A program made the position numbers and the translations under genes. From an uncultured Bacteroidota bacterium (GTDB lineage: Bacteria; Bacteroidota; Bacteroidia; UKL13-3), in assembly GCA_903850915.1 (NCBI GenBank), contig CAINMV010000032.1, positions 1 to 35,017 on the forward strand: a stretch of DNA of 35,017 nt, in the 5' to 3' direction. The notes under the pieces were generated by a model. The model saw only the letters and a list, made by a program, of their open reading frames with translations, did not search any database and had not been told where the DNA came from. This document shows positions 25,692 through 35,000 of the stretch, one piece after another (within the stretch, counting starts at the first letter, position 1; every line of letters starts with the position of its first letter).

Positions 25692-27338
25692 TTAAAAAGT
25701 ACTTGACAAGGTTAGTTTTACTCCGTTAAAGGCTGGCTCATAACGGCAAATACCACCGTTACAATTGAACCCGGCTAATTGTTTTACATAAGCCAATGCT
25801 ATACGAGATGCACCTTCGGTATAGGCCGCAAACAAGGTGTAATAATTAATCTTATCTCCACCCGATTTGGGTATTACGTTAATCATATCCCCTGCCGACA
25901 AACTCCAATGTGGTGCAATATTTAAATCAATCAACACATTCACAAAGCTTCCCGAATCTTGTTTGGTGCTTAAATATTGTGCTTCAATACGCATCGACTT
26001 TTTGCTGTTTATGTCATAGTTCAATTCTGTAAAAGGCGTAATCGTATAAACATTTTCAGCACCTGGCTCACCTTGCAACACAGCCTGATTAAACATCACT
26101 GATTGTATTCCGAATAGCATCTTAAACTTTTCGTTGTATTGATGCAACCAATCAAAATAAAGCTCATGGAATAATTCTTGACTGTTTATTCCAGTAACAT
26201 AACTACCGTTAAGTTGCAACATGTTTTTCTCATTATGTGTGTACATAATGTCGGCTTGAACCGTTTGCTCATTATTAAACTGCGTAACCGCATTATAGCG
26301 CGCCATCAATCGATAGGTATTTTGGCGTGTGATAGACGGCAGGTAGTTAACTAAGCCTGTCAAGCCATTTTCTAATGGTGAAATGCGGTATTCGAAATTG
26401 CTAAGTTTACGATATTGCAAGTTTATGCCAACACCACGTTTGCCAACATGAGACCATGAGAAATTACTTTGAATAAACTGTCCTGTTTTTCCAATCATTT
26501 GCGTGCTTGTGGCATTTTGTATGACGTCTTTTGTTTTTCCAGCATATTCCAAAGCAAGCGTAAAATCCTTCACGTAAAAAGTTCCATATCCTTGGTATGC
26601 AAACTCATTGTATTTAGGGATAAACCGATCAACTAATTCATAATTGTTTATATTATCGGCAATGGCATTCATAGTTGACTTATTTAACGTTCGATTCATC
26701 AAACCCGCCCCAACGGTGGCGTTGATATTGTGTTTCATTGAGATACTTTGCTCTGCATTAATTCCTTTTAATACAGGCTCAAAGCTTCCGAAACGATATT
26801 TTTGTTTTCCACTAATCGCCTTTATTGTCAAGTTGTTTGTTGGCCTAAAAATAACACGTGCACCTTGCACCGCATTATCAATACCAATAAATGGTTCCCA
26901 ATAGGCCCTGAAAATACTTCCACTTCCAAATTGATCGTAGATACTTCCTACGGTAATATCTAGCTTGTCGATGGTTTTGTTAATCTGCCAATAGCCAATA
27001 CCACTATTGGTATAGGGCTCATTGGGTTGCAATAAATTGCTATTGTTATAAAAATCATAACGTAGGCTAACATTCACCAATCGGCTATTGTAATTCGCGT
27101 TAAACCATCCTTCCACTGCACTCAACGACTGGGTGTAAAGTGGTGTGGTTGCACCTATCTTTTTGTCGCGTATAAAACCATTGGTATTGCTATAAAAACT
27201 GCCTGAAAAGGTTCCTGAATTATTAGAAGGGACAGCCTCCGAAATAGACGCTATCAAACTTTTTGTAGTGTCTGATTGGCTCTTGGTATTCAAGGAAAAC
27301 AGAACACCGAAAATTAGGATTAATTGAACTTTCATCAT
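25692..27338 (-). CDS. DUF6029-like outer membrane beta-barrel protein
   Basis: The start is set at the ATG at 27338 (MMKVQLILIFGVLF) because it begins a signal peptide ending TKSQ; a TTG twelve codons upstream is unlikely. The 548-residue protein consists mostly of alternating hydrophobic/polar strands with aromatic ends, as in outer membrane barrels. Recognisable stretches are RLVNVSLRYDFYNN, LDITVGSIYDQFGSGSIFRA and TIKAISGKQKYRFG, which I recall from DUF6029 proteins of Bacteroidota. The final residue is Phe (LSSTF), the usual barrel-insertion signal. It is the first gene of the operon with the Omp28-like and DUF1684 lipoproteins. The family name is less sure than the barrel prediction. 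Confidence 0.72.
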   Translation of the reverse strand: MMKVQLILIFGVLFSLNTKSQSDTTKSLIASISEAVPSNNSGTFSGSFYSNTNGFIRDKKIGATTPLYTQSLSAVEGWFNANYNSRLVNVSLRYDFYNNSNLLQPNEPYTNSGIGYWQINKTIDKLDITVGSIYDQFGSGSIFRAYWEPFIGIDNAVQGARVIFRPTNNLTIKAISGKQKYRFGSFEPVLKGINAEQSISMKHNINATVGAGLMNRTLNKSTMNAIADNINNYELVDRFIPKYNEFAYQGYGTFYVKDFTLALEYAGKTKDVIQNATSTQMIGKTGQFIQSNFSWSHVGKRGVGINLQYRKLSNFEYRISPLENGLTGLVNYLPSITRQNTYRLMARYNAVTQFNNEQTVQADIMYTHNEKNMLQLNGSYVTGINSQELFHELYFDWLHQYNEKFKMLFGIQSVMFNQAVLQGEPGAENVYTITPFTELNYDINSKKSMRIEAQYLSTKQDSGSFVNVLIDLNIAPHWSLSAGDMINVIPKSGGDKINYYTLFAAYTEGASRIALAYVKQLAGFNCNGGICRYEPAFNGVKLTLSSTF

Positions 27339-27500
27339 TAAATTCAAATAAACGCAATAAAAAAGTATCCGCAAAACGGAATTATACTAAAGTGATGTTT
27401 TTGTTTTATTGCGTTGCTTTGTGCTGACGTCCTACGAAATTCAAAAGCCATATTGCGTTGGCCCAAGTTATGCATGCTTTTTAAAATAATGAAAAAAGGC

Positions 27501-27508
27501 TAATTTTG
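27501..27508 (+). promoter_or_regulatory. Candidate Bacteroidota minus-7 box (TAATTTTG)
   Basis: TAATTTTG fits TAnnTTTG exactly and lies 46 bases before the ATG of the small lipoprotein gene at 27555, leaving a leader of about 40 bases. No clear minus-33 TTTG is seen at the normal spacing; a T-run occupies that place. Confidence 0.4.
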
Positions 27509-27554
27509 CCATAATTAAATCTATTCGCTACCTATACACTGAAAATCTATTCGA

Positions 27555-28016
27555 ATGAAACGTACCCCATTTATAATTTGCTTGCTTGTAATTTCAACAT
27601 ATTTTGGCTGTAAATGCGACTGCCCAAGTGGCGACTTAAATTCCATCTTTTTTGCGTTTAGAATTGGATCTAGCGCAACAAGTTTTACTGAAGCAGAGGT
27701 AGACACCATCGTACTTTATAAATTAACCAAGAGCACTGAGAAAAAAGTGGATTCTGTTAATATTTATTCGAAGAAATTTACACTTAGTGAAACTGGTCTT
27801 TATTTTAACGGAGGCAGCTATTGGGAAAACGATTATCTCGTTAAAACCCAAGGCAATAAAGAATTCAAGATAACCGACATTCAAATTGAATCGGCTCAAG
27901 ACAAGAGTCGATGTAAGTGTTTTGTAAATGTCAATAAAAAACTAAACGTAGACAATATGGCTATTGATCTCACTGGGAAACTCTGGAACGACAGCAACGT
28001 TGAACTTACGCGATAA
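27555..28016 (+). CDS. Small lipoprotein of unknown function
   Basis: The 153-residue protein has a clear lipoprotein signal (MKRTPFIICLLVISTYFGC) with lipidation at Cys19 and a CKCDC cluster directly after it. The mature part is beta-rich with a second cysteine pair near the end (SRCKCF). I recognise no family. It is flanked by convergent and divergent neighbours and appears to be a single-gene unit with the promoter candidate at 27501. Confidence 0.75.
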   Translation: MKRTPFIICLLVISTYFGCKCDCPSGDLNSIFFAFRIGSSATSFTEAEVDTIVLYKLTKSTEKKVDSVNIYSKKFTLSETGLYFNGGSYWENDYLVKTQGNKEFKITDIQIESAQDKSRCKCFVNVNKKLNVDNMAIDLTGKLWNDSNVELTR

Positions 28017-28062
28017 AAAATCAAAAAGGATATTATTGTTGATTACAGCATTTCGCCTAAAA

Positions 28063-28938
28063 TTAACAATGACCTGTTGGCTCAATATGTATTAGAATAT
28101 CGGCGATATTTGGCAACTCGGCTTTGAGCTTGTCTTTGAGGCGATGAGATATTTCATGCCCTTCTCTAACCGAGATGTCTGCATCCACAGTAGCATGAAG
28201 ATCAATATAATATTGCATTCCAGCCTTACGAATGAGGCACTTTTCGGTATTCACCACACCTTCTACTTTTTGCGCAACTTCACGAACTTCAGCCACTACA
28301 TCATCATATAAATGCTCATCCATTATTTCACCCAAGGCTGGGCGCAAAATCAAATAACTATTGTAAAGTATAAATCCAGAACTAAAAAGTGCTGCCCAAT
28401 CGTCTGCCGCTTCGTAACCTTTGCCCATAATTAGCGCAACTGAAATGCCAATAAACGCAGCTACTGAGGTGATGGCGTCGCTACGATGGTGCCAGGCATC
28501 TGCTTTTAAGGATGAGCTGTTGGTTTGCTTGCTCTTTTTCATCACATAACGATACGACAACTCCTTCCAAATAATGATACCCCCCAAAACCAAAAGTGTG
28601 AATGGCTTAGGCATTTCATGCGGCATTTTAATATTCTCAATGCTATCGTGCGCAATAATGGTGGCAGAAACAATAAGAAAGCACGCCACAAGAAATGTTA
28701 TTAGTGTTTCAGCTCTTCCATGTCCGTAAGGGTGGTTTTCATCGGCTGGACGACTTGAATATTTAATGCCAAACAAAACCAACAAGGAAGAAAAGATATC
28801 CGTTGTCGACTCAATAGCATCAGCTATTAGGGCATACGAATTGCCAATAGAACCCGCTAGCCACTTAACCGCAGCTAATAGGATATTGCCAATAATGCTA
28901 AAATAGGATGCCTTTAACGCGGTTTGGTATTTGGTCAT
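28063..28938 (-). CDS. Cation diffusion facilitator metal efflux protein
   Basis: The 291-residue protein is a CDF family exporter of divalent metals driven by proton exchange in the inner membrane. It shows six hydrophobic segments. Metal-site residues lie in helix 2 (LIADAIESTTD, Asp40 and Asp47) and helix 5 (KADAWHHRSDA, His150 and Asp154), and the loop motif ENHPYGHGRAE is present at 67-77. The C-terminal cytoplasmic domain from about 205 has the HATVD and HRLKDKL region of the family. Which metal it moves is not clear. It converges with the small lipoprotein gene. Confidence 0.94.
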   Translation of the reverse strand: MTKYQTALKASYFSIIGNILLAAVKWLAGSIGNSYALIADAIESTTDIFSSLLVLFGIKYSSRPADENHPYGHGRAETLITFLVACFLIVSATIIAHDSIENIKMPHEMPKPFTLLVLGGIIIWKELSYRYVMKKSKQTNSSSLKADAWHHRSDAITSVAAFIGISVALIMGKGYEAADDWAALFSSGFILYNSYLILRPALGEIMDEHLYDDVVAEVREVAQKVEGVVNTEKCLIRKAGMQYYIDLHATVDADISVREGHEISHRLKDKLKAELPNIADILIHIEPTGHC

Positions 28939-28958
28939 CTTGATTTATTCCGTGTAAA

Positions 28959-28992
28959 AAAAAACTGCTCCTTAATCTAGGAGCAGTTTTTT
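28959..28992 (-). terminator. Strong Rho-independent terminator
   Basis: AAAAAACTGCTCCT at 28959-28972 and AGGAGCAGTTTTTT at 28979-28992 are perfect inverted copies around a 6-base loop. On the minus strand the stem is followed by a run of nine T, and it lies 24 bases past the stop of the giant HYR protein gene. The A/T tails make it usable in both directions, but only the minus strand has a gene ending here. Confidence 0.93.
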
Positions 28993-29016
28993 GTTTAGAG
29001 ATTAAAGAAAATAGGT

Positions 29017-32000
29017 TTAACGTTTTGTCACTATTACTTTCTTATACATTGTTTTACCAGCCATTTCCACTTTAACCATGTAATAAGTAGAAGCTACATC
29101 ATTTAAGTCAATTAACACCTTGTCGGTTCCAGTGAAATCAGGTTTGCTAATTGTCTGTATTTCTTGGCCTAAATAGTTGTATATGGTTATTGTTAATGGA
29201 CCTTGCAAGTCAGATTTTATGTCAACATTAAATGCTCCTGAAGTAGGATTCGGGAATACATTCAAGTCAACCTTGCCTTTAGGCTCTGCTGGAGTTTGTG
29301 ATGTTGAATTTGGTGAAGTCTTACCTAAACCACAATAACCATCTGTAGAATTAACGGTAAAGCTACATGTTGTTGCAGCTCGCACACCATCAGTGCCACT
29401 AAGCGTTACTGTTGTCACTCCATAATTAAAGGTAGGAGTTGCTGTTGAACTATAGGCAATACCTGATTGTGAACCACTTGTTGCCCCCGATAAAGTGTAA
29501 CCCCATTTCAATGATGAGCTAGTGCAATTATCAGAAATAGGACTCGCAATTATTGATGAACAACCACTGCTTACCGTTCTGTTGCTAGGGCATGCTATTG
29601 TAGGTGCTACACCATCATCAACAGTAATTGTGTAGGCACACGTAGCGTTGTTTCCGGAAATGTCTGTTGCTGTTATTGCAATATTATTCACGCCTCTATT
29701 CAACTGCTGATATCCACTTTGAGCGCCAGAAAGATAATTCGAACCAGAACCTGTTGTGGCACCACTAACTACATAAGACCATTTAGGATTGCTACAATTA
29801 TCTGTTATTGTAATAGCTGGTAATTTATATGTAGCTGCAGTTGCACAAGTAGCAGAGGCTACAGAGACTGTAATGTTGCTTGGGCAACTAACTGCTGGTG
29901 GAACGTTGTCTCTAACGTTAATGGTATAGGTACAGCCACTTGCTGTGTTTCCAGAAGCATCCACACCAGAATAGGTTACGGTTGTTATACCAGGGTTAAC
30001 AGTCACGGTAGCATTCGTTCCTTGTGCAATATTTAATCCAGAACCAGAAGTAGCTCCAGTTAATGTATAACTCCATTTAGCGCCAGTACAATTGTCTGTA
30101 ATTGGAGAAGTTAACACTTGGCTAGTGGCAACGCAAGAGGTAACAGTTTTATTTGAAACACATGTTATTGTCGGTGCGTAATTGTCAATTACAGTAACAC
30201 GGAAGGCACAGGTATTTGCTGCATTCGTTCCATCGGTTCCACTTAATGCAATTGAAGTAATTCCTTTATTCAAGCTAAGAGGTCCGCTTGAAGTGCCATC
30301 TGCGATAGCGGAAGCTGAGCCTGATGTTGCACCAGCTAAAGTGTAATTCCATGTTGCTCCTGAACAATTATCAGAAATAGGATCTGCAATGGTATAAGAG
30401 CCTGTAGAACTTGACCCAGTATAAATTGTTTGATAGCTAACGCATGCAATCACAGGAGCTTGGTTGTCTTTTACTACAATTGTAAAGCTACAGCCTGTTG
30501 CATTATTTCTACCATCTGTACCACTTAGTGTTATCAAGTTTGAACCTTTATTTAATGAAACTGTTCTATTTCCACTTCCATCAGATATTCCATCAACGTT
30601 TGCTGTTGTAGATCCACTAATGATATAACCCCAAGTTGAGCCATTACAATTGTCTGTAATTGGATCTACAATGGTATAATTAGCCGCACATGTATTTGCA
30701 ATTACATTAATAGTTTGGTTACTTCCACAAACCAAGGTAGGTGCTTGATTATCTAGAACAGTTACAGTAAAGCTACATGGTGTTGCATTCGAAACTCCAT
30801 CAGTAGCATTCAATGTAACCGTTGTAATGCCTTTATTGAAAGTTATTGAGCCACTACTTGTACCATCAGCAATGTTGGAAGCACCACCGGAGGTAACACC
30901 CGAAAGTGTATAACTCCATTTAGCATTGTTTCCATTGTCGGTTAACGGATCATTAATAGTATAGGTCGACGTGCATGTCGCAGTTGCATAAATGGTTTGA
31001 TTGCCTGGACAAGTAACAATTGGCGCTTGATTGTCGATTACAGTAACAGTAAATGAACAACCAGTTGCCAAGTTTGATGAGGCATCATGACCCGATATGG
31101 TAACCAATGTAACACCCTTATTAAACGAAACAAGCCCGCTTCCGTCACCATCATTAATATTAGATGCTGACCCGCTTGTTGCCCCACTTAATACATAACT
31201 CCATACAGAACCGGTACAATTATCATTAATAGGATCAGTGATAGTATAATTTGCTGCATTGGTATTTGTAATAACATTCATCGTTATATTACTTGCACAT
31301 GTAATTGTTGGAGCAATATTATCAACTACATTTATCACTGTTGAGCAGGTATTTGTATTGCCTGAAGCATCAGTTACCGTCCAAACAATGGTATTTGTGC
31401 CTTTGTTAAGGACGGCGCCACCTAGGGAAGAACTACGATTATTGTCATTAGAAACGGTAATTGTTCCGGTACAATTATCTGAATATGTAGGGTCAAATTC
31501 TGTGCCACTTACAGTATAAGTGCAAAGACCTGCATTGGTACATCTTGATTGGTTTATAGCACAATTAATGGTTGGCGCTTCTAGGTCAACAATAGTGATA
31601 TTTGTAGAACATGTGGCTAAATTTCCAGAGGCGTCGGTAACAGTCCAAAGAACCGTTGTTGTACCTTTAGCAAATACAGCACCACTTAATGAAGTTCCAT
31701 TATTGTAATTATTGCTAATAGTAGCACCTGTACAATTATCATCAAATGTTGCTGGGTTAAATTCAGATCCGCTAACTACATAAGTACAGCCCGTATTGGT
31801 TCCTCGAGTTTGTGAAGACAAGCAAGACATGGTTGGATTTTCATTGTCAATGATTGTTACTACAAACGAACATGTAGATGTGTTTCCAGCACCGTCGGTA
31901 ACTGTCCATACTACTGTGGTAGAACCTTTCCCGAAGCTAGCTCCATTTAAAGAAGCGCTTGAGTTGTAGTCGTTCACAATAGAGGCTGATGAACAATTAT

Positions 32001-35000
32001 CACTATACGAAGAAGGATCGAATTCGGCTCCATCCACTTCATATGAGCAAGAAGATGCATCAGTGTTTCTGGTTTGATTTCCAACACAGGTAATTGCAGG
32101 GGCTTGATTATCAACAATAACAACATTAAAGCTACAAGTAGTGGTATTTCCAGAAGCATCTGTTACTGTCCAAATCACAGTTGTGATTCCTGCAGGGAAA
32201 GTAGCACCTGCTAAAGTACAGCAACTATTGTTGTAATTGTTTGTTATTGCAATAGTAGAAGAAGAGCAGTTGTCACCATAAGAAGAAGGATCAAATTCAG
32301 TTCCAACTGCAGTGTAAGAACAAGTTGCAGAAATGTTTCTGGTTTGATCTCCAACGCAGTTAACTGTCGGAGGAGTATTATCAATAACTGTAATTGTATA
32401 TCCGCACTCAATTGCATTGTTATCTCCATCAGTTGCAGAAATAGTAACTAAGGTAATGCCGGTATTGAATTCGATTGTAGCGCTGTTAGATCCATCAGCA
32501 ATTGATGAGTCCGTTGCTATTGTAGATCCACTTAAGCTATAGCCCCAAGTAGCATTTGTACAGTTGTCACTTACCGGATCTAAAATTATGTGATCCGATG
32601 TGCATCCACTAATGCTTGTGTAAATTGTTATGTCAGAAGCACATGATAATGTAGGAGACTGATTGTCAATAACAGTAATGGATGTCATACATGTTGTTTG
32701 ATTTCCATTAGCATCTGTTGCAGTCCATACAACCTCTGTTGTTCCTTGTGGCAATGTATTACCCGCAAGAGAAGAACCCGAACTTAAATTATTACTTAGA
32801 GTAGAACCTGAGCAATTGTCATCAAAGGTTGGATCTAACTCGTCACCAATAACTAAATAATCGCAACTGTTTAAGGTTGTGTACCTTGATTGACTTCCAA
32901 TACAACTAATAGTTGGTGACTCAAGGTCAATAACAATTATTGTTGATGTGCATGATGCTGTGTTTCCAGAAGCATCTGTAACCATCCAATTAACAATGGT
33001 CGTACCCGTGAAATAAGCATCAGCCAATGTACTTGAACTATTATAGTCGTTGTATAACGTTGGAATTCCGCAATTATCTGACGTGAGTGGATCTAACTCA
33101 TCACTAATTGCCACATATCCACACATGCCTGTTGTTGAAGCTACCGTTAATGTTCCTGTACAGCTAATACTTGGTGCAAAATTATCCGCTACGAATACTT
33201 CGAAGCTACAGATCGTTTCATTGTCTGACGCATCTCTAATTGTCCAAAATACTGTTGTTGTTCCTTCAGGGAATTCGGCTCCGTCTAATGTTGTTCCTGA
33301 TTGATAATCATTGCTTATTATTTCTCCAGAGCAATTATCGCTATGATTTGGATCAAATTCAGCACCTGAAACCGTATAATTACATCCCGTGCTTAAATAT
33401 CTAGTCTGATTGTTAACACATGTAATTGTTGGCGTCTGATTGTCAAATACAGTAACGATAAAGCTACATGTAGCAGTATGGCTTGAAACGTCAGTAACAG
33501 TCCATGTAACAGTCGTAGCTCCAACAGGGAAAGTACTTCCACTTAACGAAGAACCAGAGTTATGGTCATTGGTAATGATACAAGTTGCTGTTTCATTATC
33601 TGTAAACGTAGCATCAAACTCATCTCCAATTACAGTGTAATAGCAATTAGCATCATCTGTTGAACGACCATGGTCTCCAACACATGCTATAGTAGGACTC
33701 TGATCATCACTAATTAATACTGATGTTTCGCATGTTGCGGAGTTTCCAGAAGCGTCAGTAACAGTCCAGTGAATGGTGTGTGATCCTAAAGCTAGGATTT
33801 CACCATTTAAACTCGCCGAACTATTAACGTCATTTGTTATTGTAGCTCCTGTGCAATTGTCATCAAATGCTGGATCTAATTCAGTACCATTTACAGTATA
33901 GTCATTAAATCCAATATCAGTAGCTCTAGTTTGAGCATCTACGCATGAAATTGTAGGGTTAACATCATCTATTACCGTAACATTCATGCTGCACGAAGCA
34001 GTATTTCCTGCGGCATCAGATACACTCCAAACAACATTGGTAGTTCCAACAGGGAAGATGTCAGATAGAGACCTCGCGCTATCACTTCTTACGGCTGTTA
34101 CTGAGGTAACTCCGCAATTGTCGCTATATGTCGGAGTAATTGAATAGTCCACTTTAAAGTTCCTAATCGTGGCTGATGCGGCTCCATTCATTCCATCCAC
34201 TGATGATATGTTAAATGAAAACACCTGTCCTTTTGAAACATGAATAGACCTACTACCCGAATCAGTTATTTCAGTTCCACCAACAATTGGATTTAGAACT
34301 CCATTAATTGTGTAACCAAATGGATCAAAAGATGCTGCTTCTGCTTCATCTACAGTAGTATAGTTATAATCGAAGGAGATTTTAGCATCACAAGGAATTT
34401 CTATTGAATAGTCCGTTTGTTCTAAAGCGCCTTCCCCACTATTTGATCCATGTAATATTAATTCACTTGAATCTACTTTAGTTATAGATGCGTCACCTTC
34501 AGTTAATTCTGTCCAATTAGCAAAAGCATAGGCTCCTTTAAAGTCGGACTCACCTGCACATAAAGTTGCACCACAAGCTGCTAAATCCATGGATACAGTT
34601 ACATCAGCAATGCAATTTATCGTTGGTGTTTGGTCATCATAAACTACAATCGTTTGACTTACCGTAGTGCTATTGCTTGAGGCATCCGTACTTGTCCACA
34701 CAATCGTAGTTGTACCTTTATCAAAGATTGCACCATCTAGGGTAGTACCTGAGTTAAAGTCATTCGTAATAGTATAGCCGGAGCAATTATCACTAAACGT
34801 CGCATCCCATGATGAGCCTGTTAACGTATACGTACATTTACCTGGATCAGATGATACCGATTGGTTGCCTGCACTGGTGATCGTTGGTGTTTGGTCATCA
34901 TAAACTACGATCGTTTGACTTACCGTAGTGCTATTGCTTGAGGCATCCGTAATCGTCCACACAACCGTAGTCGTGCCTTTTTCAAAGATTGACCCTGCTA

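Noticed and set aside
31259-33640. Several plus-strand frames of 60-90 codons inside the HYR gene
   Set aside because: They are antisense shadows of the repeats and copy the repeat period.
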